From the NCBI GenBank assembly GCA_945910005.1, contig OX246738.1, forward strand, positions 22,329,686 to 22,393,685: a stretch of 64,000 bases of DNA, read 5' to 3'. The notes beneath the pieces were generated by a model. The model did not search any database. It was not told the origin of the DNA and saw only the letters and a list, made by a program, of their open reading frames with translations. This stretch comes from Isoperla grammatica (taxonomy: Eukaryota > Arthropoda > Insecta > Plecoptera > Perlodidae). Made by a program: the position numbers and the translations under genes. Of the stretch, positions 12,041-23,486 are shown in pieces (positions within the stretch are counted from its first letter, which is position 1; each line of letters opens with the position of its first letter).

Positions 12041-13022
12041 TATAAATATATGCACAACATGTACCATATTGCCATTATGAAGCTTCCATTAACTTTCCTT
12101 TGAAATTGTAATTTTTATCGCTGATATTAATTCGTAGAATGATAGATTGCGTTGAAAAAACTAAAATATTACTTAAAGTGTTTCCTCCACCTTGAAAGCT
12201 ACCAAATAAACAACACGTTTCTAAAATACCGGTATCGCTTTGTATACTTACACTGACACGTATAAAAACAACATAAGGAATGCGGTACTTGTAAGAAATT
12301 GAACACAATATCAATTAAAATGTAATTATTAGCGGATCGTTTTCGTACGCGTTTAATGTAAAACATGCTTTGATCTCATAATCCTATCGGGCAAAACCCG
12401 GCGTGACAGAGTAGGCCTACCTTTGCCATCACTCCTCACTGCGCGAGTAAAACTTAGTCAGATAATTTGACAGTGGCTCGTGCGTGTGGTAAACTACATG
12501 AAAGTATAACGCGTAGTCTAGAGCGTTCACATCCAATTAGTGAACACGAATTAAGGCAAACAAAATTAATTTGTAAAATTAGCGTTGAAATTTCGGAATA
12601 TCCAATGCCAAGCCATTGAGAATACTTAACCGATTCCCTCCAGCGCCATTTAACGAAATTATCGAAAAAGTTTAATTGCACGAAACTTATCGCTGAACCC
12701 GAGCGAGTTAATTTGTACGAATTCCGATGGAGTTAACAAATTAATTAAAACGATTCGTCTAAATGTTGATGTTTCACTAATTTGCTGTGATAATTGAGCA
12801 TCTCGCAGGTTTGCTGTAGGTTTATTTTAGAAACTTGATATTCTAAAATTACTGCTGCTGTAATAGATAAGTAATTAAAACGGGGTGCAAATGGGCCTAC
12901 GGAGACTTCGACATCATCAACAAAAACCAAAGCAACAACTAATTTCAAGAACAACCCCATTGGTTTAACAGACTAATCCTTTCTCTTGCGCAAGAATCGG
13001 GACGCGATAAAAATACAATTCT
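12041..13022. other. Intron, nothing recognised
   Basis: AT-rich DNA with no recognisable coding or mobile sequence. Confidence 0.6.
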
Positions 13023-13177
13023 AAGGGCGTGTTCCAACTAGACGTTTTTAGTCGGCTACCTTCCCTAGCAGACTAACGCAACAATTAGTAACAATTAATT
13101 TCAACAATTGTTAATTGTTGTGTTAGTTGGCGAAGTAAGCGAAGCAGGCCAAAATAGAGAAGTTAGAACAGGCCCTG
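13023..13177. mobile_element. Small inverted-repeat element (hAT-type ends), ~155 bp
   Basis: The left end AAGGGCGTGTTCCAACTAGA mirrors the right end, whose complement reads CAGGGCCTGTTCTAACTTC. Inner words such as ACAATTGTTAATTGTTG add further self-complementarity. It has no coding capacity and no clear target duplication. Confidence 0.7.
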
Positions 13178-13628
13178 AGTTTCGCAAATAAAATTATTAT
13201 ACATTCTTGTTTTTGAATCTATAAAATATAAGCATGTGAAATGTTACTTTTTTGTTGTGATTCTAAAAATGCAACTTTGGTGCAATCAATCATTATAATT
13301 TTATCACTCCGATGTAGACAATTTTTTAATGTCCAGTTTATGATATGTACTAACGTTTTTACGGTCACTCAACAAAAAATATACCCATTTTTTTTTTACT
13401 AATATCGAAACTAATATTGTGGTGAAATGTGCCATAAACGTTCCGTAGCAATGTTATATGAATTTTATTAGAAAACTCCTGAGGATACCCAACATTCATA
13501 AACATAATGTGGGTCAGCAAACCCAATTGAGCACATCCCATACTGACGGTAAGGGCATCAGAGTGCCACAGACCTGGGACGAGGCAGAGCTTCTTGCCAC
13601 AGACATGAGACGAGGCAGAGCTTCTTGC
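13178..13628. other. Intron, nothing recognised
   Basis: It includes a small direct duplication (GACGAGGCAGAGCTTCTTGCCA, two neighbouring copies near 13577-13630) just before the ATT tract. Confidence 0.6.
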
Positions 13629-13633
13629 CATTA

Positions 13634-13722
<89 letters not shown>
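13629..13722. repeat. (ATT)n microsatellite
   Basis: About 31 units of ATT with one early interruption. Open frames through it are poly-Leu or poly-Ile artefacts. Confidence 0.97.
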
Positions 13723-13786
13723 CATTGTTGATGTTGTTGTACGACGTACTCACGAGCTAGGTCCTATCATGATGTCGGCCGAATCA

Positions 13787-13935
13787 GCAGGGCGATTCTG
13801 TATGGGCGACGATAACTTTATCAGCGGTTTTAGTCTTTACTGAAGGCGAATGCAAGGCGGTGATTAGCTCATCGCCTTCTTCTAACAACTGAAACCGGTG
13901 ATAAACGTATCGTTGCTCATACAGAATCGCCCTGC
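13787..13935. mobile_element. MITE family A, copy 1 (~149 bp)
   Basis: The termini are GCAGGGCGATTCTGTATGGG and its inverted counterpart. Subterminal AACTTTATCAGCGGTTT mirrors AAACCGGTGATAAACGT. A second copy of the same family lies at 21674..21823 with the same central GAATGCAAGGCGGTGATT. No transposase is present. Confidence 0.88.
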
Positions 13936-14810
13936 AGATCTATTGCACATCGCCGGGGTCGTCTTCAGTCAGGGAATCCAAAATGAGGGAGGTGTGGAGG
14001 TTTAAGGGGTTTTAGGCGGCATGGAGGGTTGGTGGGCGTTTGGGGCGGAATAAGGGTCGATAAGTATGAGGAAGACAGAATAGAAAGGAAAAATGATGAA
14101 GGACACTTGAGATGAATAAAGGCATGACAAACAATATGCGCAAGATCCCTCTTTACGGGCACCACGAAGAGAGACCCACTTCGACCGGTACTGTACATTG
14201 TACAACGTGGCAACACTGCATGATCTCAGTGATCAAGTAAACTCTTATAGTATTTCAGTCCCCTCATCAAAAGATTGATGTGGATTTCAATTGCGGTTGT
14301 CATTGACAAAATGAAATTGAAATAATGTTCAGATTCACGAACTCTAGAAAACAAGAGCCAGAAAATGGGTTAAGCTGCAAATGAGGAAATGTGGCAATTT
14401 GTTACTGGAGCCGTCTAGAATATGAAACATAATAGAGGTAGGATTGATGACGTAGCGTCTGGGTGATATAATCCCCACTCCGTCTTCCCTGAGATCTAGA
14501 ATAACTCTCATCTTTCTAACAACCCGCGTGATGAGGTCGGTGTAGGACGAGCGCAGATCTAATTGCAGTTTTGTATGTTATTGTTAAAATTGTATGACAT
14601 AATAAGTTTTAGTTTTTAATGGAATGTTATGATGTAATATTACGTAATATGCTATTTAAAAGATTATGAATGTTTGCGTGCACAACTGGCAAGACTTACA
14701 TTGCAACCCTTTAATAATAATTCATTAATGTGTTACCAAATGTATTTTAATGCAGTTACTAATAAATAAATATAAAAAATTGTCTAAGCCACGGTCCACT
14801 ATAGACCTTT
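13936..14810. other. Intron, nothing recognised
   Basis: No gene or element was recognised. A purine-biased patch lies at about 13980-14110. Confidence 0.55.
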
Positions 14811-14980
14811 TTCAGAATTCATCTAGGACCCTTAGATAGAGCTAATAACAGCCCTCTAGATCTTCAATGACAACAATGCACAACAATGAAATATTCACCT
14901 TAACATAACTATCAAGGACCCTTAGATAGAGCAAATCACGGCTTTCTAGACCAATTCTGAAAATCATGGTAGGTCTTAAA
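14811..14980. mobile_element. Inverted-repeat element, ~170 bp, with internal direct repeat
   Basis: Terminal segments pair as TAGACCTTTTTCAGAATTCA against the complement of CTAGACCAATTCTGAAAATC plus TAGGTCT. Inside, AGGACCCTTAGATAGAGC occurs twice in direct orientation (about 14824 and 14914). No coding sequence is present. Confidence 0.6.
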
Positions 14981-16303
14981 CGCGTTGGTAGTTCCAGAAG
15001 TACACGGTAGGTAGCGCCGCACTAACACGAAGCGTGGCGCTATCAGTGTTGTAACACAGAACTGATAGTTTCAGCAAGTTCACGACAGGTAGCGCCAAAT
15101 GTCGACGGGCCACATAGGTCACACATGGTGAAAAAAGTGAATGTTTGAGATAACGGCAAAACCACCAATGCTATTCGAACAAGCTATTCGCCGCTTTGCA
15201 AGACTTGTCATGTATTCTTCTTTGGTCTAAGACAGCTGTACGTTTCTTCTACAATCCAAACCTCCGGCAGGGGATCACAGATTATCGAGCTCCTGAGGTT
15301 AACTGAACTTCAATCATTTTATTGGCGGAAAGGTTGCACTTGCACGTACGTCAGATCTGTGCGCGTGGCGGCCACATTTGTGACCAAACGTTGACGTTGC
15401 CATGGAGCAACAAATTGAAGCCTGTTGTGGTAGAATACGGAAATCCAGTCTGCTTTTTAAATGAAATTTGCTATGTGTGGTAATTTTCAGATTTTTGTTA
15501 TTACTTAACTTTACTTTTGAAATTCTAAGTTATGATTTAAACAGTTTGAGTAATATCCGGTAATGATCTAGGATAGGTCAACATCAATTGTGTCGCAATC
15601 ATGGCCGCTGTTACGTCACGTGGGAACTATTTCTGTAGAAAAATATCACTCGAGTTCAGCAAACTTCCACAATCATTATATCCACGTTTCCTTAAAAGGA
15701 CCGAGAAACAGGAAACGGAGATACCGGAGACCGAGAAAATGTCCCAATTACGATGAACAGCTCACATTATGAATCTCGTTACTCGGAAGGAACGATTACC
15801 GAACGAATCACTCAAAACCAAAGCCTCTCGAACGGAAGTAGTTGCGCACAACTTGTGTCGATAACTTTTGTCACGGAAAACGTTGCAAAACTAAGAGCGC
15901 CAATAATTTTGAACGATTCAACAAACTTTGTTACAATCTTACTTTGCAGCTTTGTTTGAAACTTAACGGCTAACGTTAGATTTGTGAAAGTTAATGTGAA
16001 TAAATGATTTTTAAGTGTTCAGACCCAACATAAAACCTTGTACGTTTAAAGCAAGTTTAATGAGAGTTTAGAAAATAGTTTTCATACTTTAGAAAAGAAG
16101 ATGAATAGATGATATATTACGCGTGGAAACTGTCAGGCGACGACAATGAATATTTGTCAACGAATTTGAGGGAATCTCACTAAAGTTTGCTCCAAGGGAC
16201 AATAAAGTGCGGCAAGCGAGACAGTTCCAACTCAGCCGCAAGTCTAGTGGTCAAGAGATGGGCCGAACAAATTGACTAGATTTGTGAGAGACAGGCTCGA
16301 GAG
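14981..16303. other. Intron upstream of the TM3 exon array (in coordinate order)
   Basis: Mostly unassigned. It contains two small overlapping plus-strand frames around 15600-15959, described separately. No transposon ends were recognised. Confidence 0.5.
15600..15755 (+). CDS. Small unassigned ORF (51 aa), doubtful
   Basis: The frame begins ATGGCCGCTGTTACG and ends TGA at 15753-15755. It encodes a charged peptide whose second half is rich in Lys, Glu and Thr (KRTEKQETEIPETEK). Its stop overlaps the ATG of a second frame (15753..15959, 68 aa) by the arrangement ATGA. Neither matches a family I know. Codon use is not extreme, and there is no splice or promoter support. It could be the remains of a transposable element or chance. 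Confidence 0.2.
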
Positions 16304-17907
16304 GCTCACCTGAACGTGTGATTCATGTCATGTGCGATGGCGACCAGTCAGCAGAACACTGTCAGACGGATGTACTGGAGAGAGAAGGAGAGACTCACCT
16401 GAACGTGTGATACATGTCATGTGCCATGGCGACCAGCCAGCAGAACACTGTCAGACGGATGTACTGGAGAAAGAAGGAGAGACTCACCTGAACGTGTGAT
16501 ACATGTCATGTGCCATGGCGACCAGCCAGCAGAACACTGTCAGACGGATGTACTGGAGAGAGAAGGAGAGACTCACCTGAACGTGTGATACATGTCATGT
16601 GCGATGGCGACCAGCCAGCAGAACACTGTCAGACGGATGTACTGGAGAGAGAAGGAGAGACTCACCTGAACGTGTGATACATGTCATGTGCGATGGTGAC
16701 CAGCCAGCAGAACACTGTCAGACGGATGTACTGGAGAGAGAAGGAGAGACTCACCTGAACGTGTGATACATGTCATGTGCGATGGCGACCAGCCAGCAGA
16801 ACACTGTCAGACGGATGTACTGGAGAGAGAAGGAGAGACTCACCTGAACGTGTGATACATGTCATGTGCGATGGCGACCAGCCAGCAGAACACTGTCAGA
16901 CGGATGTACTGGAGAGAGAAGGAGAGACTCACCTGAACGTGTGATACATGTCATGTGCCATGGCGACCAGCCAGCAGAACACTGTCAGACGGATGTACTG
17001 GAGAGAGAAGGAGAGACTCACCTGAACGTGTGATACATGTCATGTGCCATGGCGACCAGCCAGCAGAACACTGTCAGACGGATGTACTGGAGAGAGAAGG
17101 AGAGACTCACCTGAACGTGTGATACATGTCATGTGCGATGGCTACCAGCCAGCAGAACACTGTCAGACGGATGTACTGGAGAGAGAAGGAGAGACTCACC
17201 TGAACGTGTGATACATGTCATGTGCCATGGCGACCAGTCAGCAGAACACTGTCAGACGGATGTACTGGAGAGAGAAGGAGAGACTCACCTGAACGTGTGA
17301 TACATGCCATGTGCGATGGCGACCAGCCAGCAGAACACTGTCAGACGGATGTACTGGAGAGAGAAGGAGAGACTCACCTGAACGTGTGATACATGTCATG
17401 TGCGATGGCGACCAGCCAGCAGAACACTGTCAGACGGATGTACTGGAGAGAGAAGGAGAGACTCACCTGAACGTGTGATACATGTCATGTGCCATGGCGA
17501 CCAGCCAGCAGAACACTGTCAGACGGATGTACTGGAGAGAGAAGGAGGGACTCACCTGAACGTGTGATACATGTCATGTGCCATGGCGACCAGTCAGCAG
17601 AACACTGTCAGACGGATGTACTGGAGAGAGAAGGAGAGACTCACCTGAACGTGTGATACATGTCATGTGCGATGGCGACCAGCCAGCAGAACACTGTCAG
17701 ACGGATGTACTGGAGAGAGAAGGAGAGACTCACCTGAACGTGTGATACATGTCATGTGCCATGGCGACCAGCCAGCAGAACACTGTCAGACGGATGTACT
17801 GGAGAGAGAAGGAGAGACTCACCTGAACGTGTGATACATGTCATGTGCGATGGCGACCAGCCAGCAGAACACAGTCAGACGGATGTACTGGAGAGAAAAC
17901 GAGAGAG
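16304..17907. repeat. 89-bp tandem array, 18 copies, each carrying the GPCR TM3 exon
   Basis: The word CTCACCTGAACGTGTGAT recurs every 89 bp exactly, from 16304 to 17817. On the minus strand each unit comprises a pyrimidine-rich acceptor (CTCCTTCTCTCTCCAG), a 65-nt exon, and a consensus donor CAG|GTGAGT. Neighbouring exons are therefore separated by only 24 nt. Copies differ by single substitutions. Copies 1, 11 and 15 (exons 16310-16374, 17200-17264, 17556-17620) change the Trp codon TGG to TGA. Copies 2, 3, 8, 9, 11, 14, 15 and 17 have ATG where the others have ATC. Confidence 0.96.
17823..17887 (-). CDS. GPCR exon: TM3 (5'-most of 18 copies)
   Basis: The exon is 65 nt and encodes 21 codons plus AG, which joins the A of the TM4 exon to form Arg. 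The peptide opens YIRLTVFCWLVAIAHDMY and closes HTF before that Arg. It aligns with the TM3 end of methuselah-like receptors, where an aromatic-FxWL core is followed by D and a TFR motif. This copy is preceded by a unique natural intron end (TGTGTGGCTCTCTCGTTTTCTCTCCAG in two runs) and has no stop. The 3'-most copy (16310..16374) has a TGA and a Tyr to Asn change, so it cannot be the only one used. Since 65 nt is not a multiple of 3, including two copies would shift the frame. Confidence 0.78.
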
Positions 17908-17910
17908 CCA

Positions 17911-19849
17911 CACACAGCTCGTCGTCCTAGGACAGACAAACAAGAGCATCAGTAGCATTCTTGAGATATCTTTTTAAAATGAAAATTTCTTTTATTTTTT
18001 AATTTTTTGTTTGATTTTTTACTGATTGTATCCCGTGATGTGGGCAGATATTGGAGAAACTTATTTAAGGCGCATACAGTAGACTACACACCCAACACAG
18101 AATGAAGTTGACTGTCGTCACATCGTCTTATGCGTTCGTAGGTATCGCGTTTATGTATGAGGACGTGAACAAGACTGTTTAGATTTGATTTTCCATTTTG
18201 TAATATTGCCGAACGTTTTCTTGTTGAAACGAGAACCATGTTATGTTTTTATTGACTTTATATATTTGACATGATTTATTCAAGAGGAATCTAGAAATGA
18301 TTTCCAATAGAAAAGCAATCAAACAATCTAACCTATACAATCCGGCTCAATAACGTGCCTCTCAAATAATACATGCTACTCAGATATTCCCAGTGGCGTA
18401 GCTAAATTGACATCGAAGAAAATTGGAAACACATTCTAGAAGGCACTAGCTGAAACATTTCTAGAATTGCTGGATATCAAATTACGAAATATATAATATG
18501 TAGCCTTCACACGAAAATGTAATATGAAAATGGTCGTATGTTACATGGTTAAACAACACAACCATTAGAATAAATATAAATATATTTGTGTATCTAAAGC
18601 ATTTTCAATGTTAATAGACTAAATTAAAAATGAATATATTTTTGCTTGTATTTTGTGTCAAATATCGAACTTTTGGTGTGCTTCTTCGTTCATACTCAAA
18701 TATCTGTTGCTATTACATAATATCATACCTTATGTGAATAAACTTTCAGGTGTTACTCACAAGGATTTTTTTTTTTTAAATTTACGGGACAAAATTGTAC
18801 CTAGGTGTAAACGATGTTTCTTATTAATAACATATCACATATGATGCATGACTGACCAAGGTTTAATAATTGTTATTGCAGGTAGTTTGACTATACCGCC
18901 GTGCAAATCGATGTAAGCATGCACATAATGTTGTAATAAATATATTTATGAATAAGACTACTACTGTTTAAGGATTCTTCTAAACAAAATATTGAGGTTT
19001 GGTGAAACATTTTCTCATAACAAATATTCCCTATGCGAATACAACTTGGAACGAAGAAATAAAATTTACAGTTACATAGACCCCATAGCACTTTTTGCTT
19101 CACTTCAGGCGCTTAACAACGGGGGGGGGAGGGGGCAACTGACCCCCCCCCTACTCTCTGACACTCCGCACACTCAAGCGCGTCGATTATGTGGGTGCTC
19201 AAGGACTGAACATCCCTGGCAAAACCACAAGGTCTACATCTAACAAAGTTTTGAACTATTTAAAACAAAACGTTTGAGAATTGGATTTAATTTTCAATTT
19301 AAATACACCATCACAGTGCATAACAATTTATTTTCATTTCAAATAAATTGATAATTATGATGGAGGTACTGGATCAGTAGGGGATATAGGGGGAGGGGGG
19401 ATGATCGGCCCATCGCCTCCCTGATTGTCCGACCAAAAAAATAATTTAATCATGCACGGTACTAATACATAGGGGTAAGGGCGAACTTTCTGCCCCCCTC
19501 CCCCCCCCCTCACCACAAATCATACAACTTTAAAATGGTTTTAGTTTAGTAATAATATCAACTCACAAAAACCCTTTTGGATGAATAACGAATCAATCTT
19601 AAGTCGGCTGAAGAAAAGAATATTTACGTATAGTTTCCACCATAAGCACAAAATTACTTGAGATGTGTACGGTACGCGTACGGGAGACGGTGGGTATTCA
19701 GGTTCCAAAGCGGTCCATGATGAATGACAAGAAAGATAAGCATGAAATAAAAGAAAAGTGAGCAAGACTATGATGGATGAGCAAGAGGGATGAGGGAAAG
19801 TAGGTGCGAGAGCAGTCATAACGGACACCGGTCACCATTATCACATAAT
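17911..19849. other. Intron, mostly unassigned
   Basis: AT-rich. It holds G- and C-tracts near 19121-19150 and 19495-19510 and a CCAGTGGCGTAGC word at 18390, which resembles common DNA-transposon termini but has no visible partner end. Confidence 0.55.
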
Positions 19850-19877
19850 TGTTGTTATAAATTTTAAAATAATACCT

Positions 19878-20165
19878 TTGTCAGTAATACATCAATATGA
19901 AAAAATTCTTCTCATAAGAAATATTAAACAAGGTAAAATCTACACCACCCACATACTAGAATACCAACAGCACAATTACAAAACTAGAAATGAAGGGAAT
20001 TTATTTATTAGATCAATCAATAGCAATTATGGCAAAAATTCTATAACCTTTTCAGGATACATATTATATAATAACATTCCAGCTAAAATTAGATACCAAC
20101 CATGTGACTATAAATTTAAAAATGATATTAAAAATTGGCTTATGGTGAAATATGTAAACAAGTAG
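19878..20165 (+). pseudogene. LINE ORF2 C-terminal fragment (95 codons)
   Basis: The open frame of 95 codons ends TAG at 20163-20165. It covers only the post-reverse-transcriptase C-terminal region (NYGKNSITFSGYILYNNIP and FKNDIKNWL). No catalytic RT or endonuclease motif is included. It is open but truncated, so it is non-functional on its own. Confidence 0.75.
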
Positions 20166-20334
20166 TACAGTCAAAGTAATTACAACAAACTCTAAGGGAC
20201 CAACATATTACTTTGTTATAATGATATGGTATCATCATGTATACAAGCAGTTGTGGGGCCCTAAACGTCCGTTTGTTATATTGGTTATTTTTTATTTTTT
20301 GTAATGACGTTTGTTGTAATTACTTTTTACAGTA
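20166..20334. mobile_element. Tc1/mariner-like MITE with TA flanks (~165 bp)
   Basis: TA dinucleotides flank CAGTCAAAGTAATTACAACA on the left and, on the right, a segment whose complement reads CTGTAAAAAGTAATTACAAC. The TA target and CAGT-type termini fit Tc1/mariner derivatives. It lies immediately after the LINE stop codon, so it postdates the LINE insertion unless carried by it. Confidence 0.75.
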
Positions 20335-20809
20335 TGATAGAGCCAATAGTACTAGTACTAGTAATAGTAATCTCTACTATAATCACAATTTAAAAAATGT
20401 AAACATGTCTAGGCCTAAATGTCATCTTAAATTTATGTTATGTTTTTATCATTATCATTATTTCACCTACTATTGGTGCTCTTGGACTATAAGATCTACC
20501 ACATTTCCTATTAGAACAAAATATGTCTTGTGTTTCCTTCATTCTTTATATGTACTCTTTATTTACTTCTTTTTTCATCACTATTCTCAATCATATTTTC
20601 ACTATTTTCACTTCTGTTGTTAATACATAAATCATACTACGTAGTAGGCCCTTAGCCTACAAATGTAAGTGTTCATACCTCCCGCCATCATCTCATCATC
20701 TATTAAATCATTTCCTGTTTTTGAAGGCCCCCTGCTTGCGAGTAATTCCTACTCTTTGGGGGCCAGATCTCTGTATTATAATAAGTATTTCTTGTATTCA
20801 TCTTGAAAA

Positions 20810-20840
<31 letters not shown>

Positions 20841-20843
20841 ATC

Positions 20844-21673
20844 ATCAAACCAGATATACCTTTAGTTACTGCCTTCAAGTGAGACTTTAGGTTAAGCTGT
20901 TGGTGATGATAACAATCGCGTGCGATGGCAAATATACCGGTATCGAAAAACGAATCGAGTACAAATGATTTTCATTAGGAGATAAGATGAACAACACCAA
21001 CTCAACGTAGTCTAACGTCAAAAATGACAAAATGACGCCACAAACATAAACTTTCTTCTACTATTAGTACAAGTAAATTACAACTTTTCTCATTCGCATT
21101 GAAACATATTATTTAGTTACTCAGAAATTCCCTTCGGAAACATAATTCATTAAAAACATTCTCGCTTGAGGGTTAACTTTTGTTATAATTTTAATTCATT
21201 AGCATTTTCCTAGTTATATACAGTAACAAGTGACAGCATTAAAAAAGTTTAGGTTGACTACGTTAATATACATATATTGAATGCAATATTTCCATAGTTT
21301 GTTGGCACAATTGAGTGTTTCGACGCATTTCTGTGCAATGGGATTAAATCTACGAATGGCATCACTGAACAAGATAAAATTGATTACCAAACAAACGTTT
21401 ACTTTGCTCTCGTGTACGGTCATGGGTAAGAAGCACTTTTGCCACATATAATGCTTGACTGAAGACTTAGTTCAATTGCTCGATCTCCGCTGCTTGTTTG
21501 TTTACCCACTGGCCAACTGGACTGGTCCCGTGTACAAGGTACACCAAGCTACCTTCCTAAGTAAACTGATCGATAGTTAAACAATGCGACGCCAATATGT
21601 CCAACATTCACACAATACGCAGAGCCAGAGCGCAACCTAGCCACTTAACATACTAATTCGCCCGAAACAACCT
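20844..21673. other. Intron, nothing recognised
   Basis: AT-rich DNA between the LINE tail and MITE family A copy 2. No feature was recognised. Confidence 0.6.
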
Positions 21674-21823
21674 GCAAGGCGATTCTGTATGGGCAAGGAT
21701 AAGTTTATCACCGGTTTTGGTCGTTAATGAAGGAGAATGCAAGGCGGTGATTGGCTCATCGCCTTCTTCTGAACAACTGAAACCGGTGGTAAACGTATCG
21801 TCATCCATTCAGAATCAGGGCAC
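21674..21823. mobile_element. MITE family A, copy 2 (~150 bp)
   Basis: It shares GCGATTCTGTATGGGC, GAATGCAAGGCGGTGATT, CTCATCGCCTTCTTCT and AACTGAAACCGGTG with the copy at 13787..13935 in the same orientation. The right terminus is more eroded (GAATCAGGGCAC). Confidence 0.87.
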
Positions 21824-22092
21824 TGATGCAGATTAAAGCCACCTTACTGACGCGTTCGTCAGACGAGCGACTCTTGACCTGCGCTCTGTATTTATATCCT
21901 AATATCCTGGAAAAAGACCGAAAACCATTCGGCACTAATCCACCAGAAAAACGCCGAATCTTTTCGTCTGAAATCCACCGGAACCACGACGAACATTTTT
22001 GGCTTTATTCCACCGGAAAAACAGTGTTTATTTGTGCCATGCCACGCCAGGGGCCAGGTTGGAAATGGACACAAATCAAGTGCTAGTCGAAG

Positions 22093-22126
22093 CTAGAGAG
22101 CCTATATACTTATATAGGCTCTCTAG
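22093..22126. other. Perfect 16-bp palindrome (hairpin)
   Basis: CTAGAGAGCCTATATA and its exact complement are separated by only CT. CTAGTCGAAGC also flanks both sides as a direct repeat. It could be the footprint of a small insertion or a cruciform-forming sequence. Confidence 0.85.
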
Positions 22127-22597
22127 TCGAAGCAATTACTTACATTGATTCTGATCTAAATGTGGACTCTGGAGAGTAATCAAACACGAGACACGTAATA
22201 TAAAGTAAATGCTTCGTGTCCTAGTAAATAATAGAATAGCCATAAATGAGATGCCATGTAAAAATCAATATAGTCGTAAAAACAAAAAGATCATAAATAT
22301 CTGCAAATACGTTAAACAAGTTGTTATAAACCCAGTTTGTGACCCAAACACGCTCGCCGGCCTGTTAACGGTACGCGTGTGACGTCATCATCCACGCAGA
22401 AAACGCGCTCACAACTCCTCAAATATTGCTCCAATTTGGTCCGGGATCTGTGTATCACTTGGTGAGTCGTTTACAAGCCTGCCAACAAATTCACATTTCT
22501 TCAGTTCCATCTCCTTTAAAATTAATTTATGTGCTAATGAGACGTAGTTAAACGTAGCCAACATGATTTAGCGCACTGGACACGCAAGTAGAGTTGT

Positions 22598-22660
22598 TCA
22601 TATATAAAAGCGCGAGCGTGTCGCTAGTCTGAATCTACATCTTTACTGAATATGAAAATT
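22598..22660 (+). promoter_or_regulatory. TATA-box-like core promoter candidate
   Basis: CATATATAAAAGCGCG at about 22598-22613 is followed about 30 nt later by CTAGTCTGAATC and then an ATG near 22651. That ATG opens a frame of only about 20 codons, ending TGA. The layout resembles an arthropod TATA promoter, but no downstream gene supports it. Confidence 0.25.
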
Positions 22661-23290
22661 CTTCTACGCCAGATCGGAATGCCCTTTCTCGCTGCTCGTT
22701 CAAATGATGGATGACCCTTGTGGGTCTCCGATCCGGTGGGCTGTGTAGTGGGCGTGGGCGTGGAGTGGGCGTGGGTAGGTACTTACGGGGTCACACGAGC
22801 AAGAGAGGCGATGAGTAACTTTATCACAGGAGGATATTTTCAAGCATTAAAATATGACTGATGGCGCCGTCTTTTGCATTAATCGTGGGTATACTTGAGA
22901 ATGTCTCATTAAAAGCCGTGTCAGACGAGTTGACCGGCGCGAGCTTAGTTGACAGAAGAACAATAGACAATAATAATAATAAAATATATAATAGATTTTT
23001 ATGTGGCAGTGGTCCCGAGTTTTGTTCGGAACTCGCTGAAATTAAAAACAAGGTGGACATTTCTCGAGCTCGCGCGAGCTGAACGAAATTATATCGGGCT
23101 GCCACCGAGTTCCATGCTATCAATTGTGCATTAAATCGTACTCGTAGCGAAGAGCCAGCTCGCGTTATGTATTTATGTATGTATGTATGTATGCATGACT
23201 CTCTGGAAAAATAAACTAAGCTGAAACTGAACTCCCCACAGAGGTATGTTAACAGTTTACACTTTACTATACAACAATCAAAACATAATA

Positions 23291-23486
23291 ATTGAATTGA
23301 ATTGAATTGAATTGAATTGAATTGAATTGAATTGAATTGAATTGAATTGAATTGAATTGAATTGAATTGAATTGAATTGAATTGAATTGAATTGAATTGA
23401 ATTGAATTGAATTGAATTGAATTGAATTGAATTGAATTGAATTGAATTGAATTGAATTGAATTGAATTGAATTGAATTGAATTGAA
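23291..23486. repeat. (ATTGA)n microsatellite, ~39 perfect units
   Basis: The tract is 196 bp of uninterrupted pentanucleotide ATTGA. The open frame it creates on the minus strand (FNSIQ repeats) is an artefact. Confidence 0.98.

Larger units (their letters stand above)
19850..20843 (+). mobile_element. 3' end of a non-LTR retrotransposon (LINE)
   Basis: A frame ending at 20165 encodes the C-terminal segment of a LINE ORF2. It contains HNYKTRNEGNLF, then NYGKNSITFSGYILYNNIP, then FKNDIKNWL, matching the (H/Y)xxTRN ... Y/F-x-G-x-x-LYNxLP ... FKxxLKxWL order that follows the reverse transcriptase in many arthropod LINEs. After the stop there is a 3' UTR with a CCCCC/GGGGG hairpin (about 20728-20764) and a terminal (AAAT)n tail at 20808-20842. 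It is heavily 5'-truncated, as is usual for LINE insertions. A small DNA element sits directly behind the stop codon. Confidence 0.8.
21824..23290. other. Intron with a promoter-like patch and a short palindrome
   Basis: Beyond the hairpin (22093-22126) and TATA-like word (about 22601) listed separately, it contains repeated GGGCGTGG words at 22745-22780, a perfect-looking minus-strand donor CCCC|GTAAGT near 22790, and a short (TATG)n at 23168-23190. None could be tied to a gene. Confidence 0.5.

Noticed and set aside
16304..17907. CRISPR-like regular repeat spacing in the tandem arrays
   Set aside because: Units are directly adjacent without variable spacers, and the DNA is eukaryotic.
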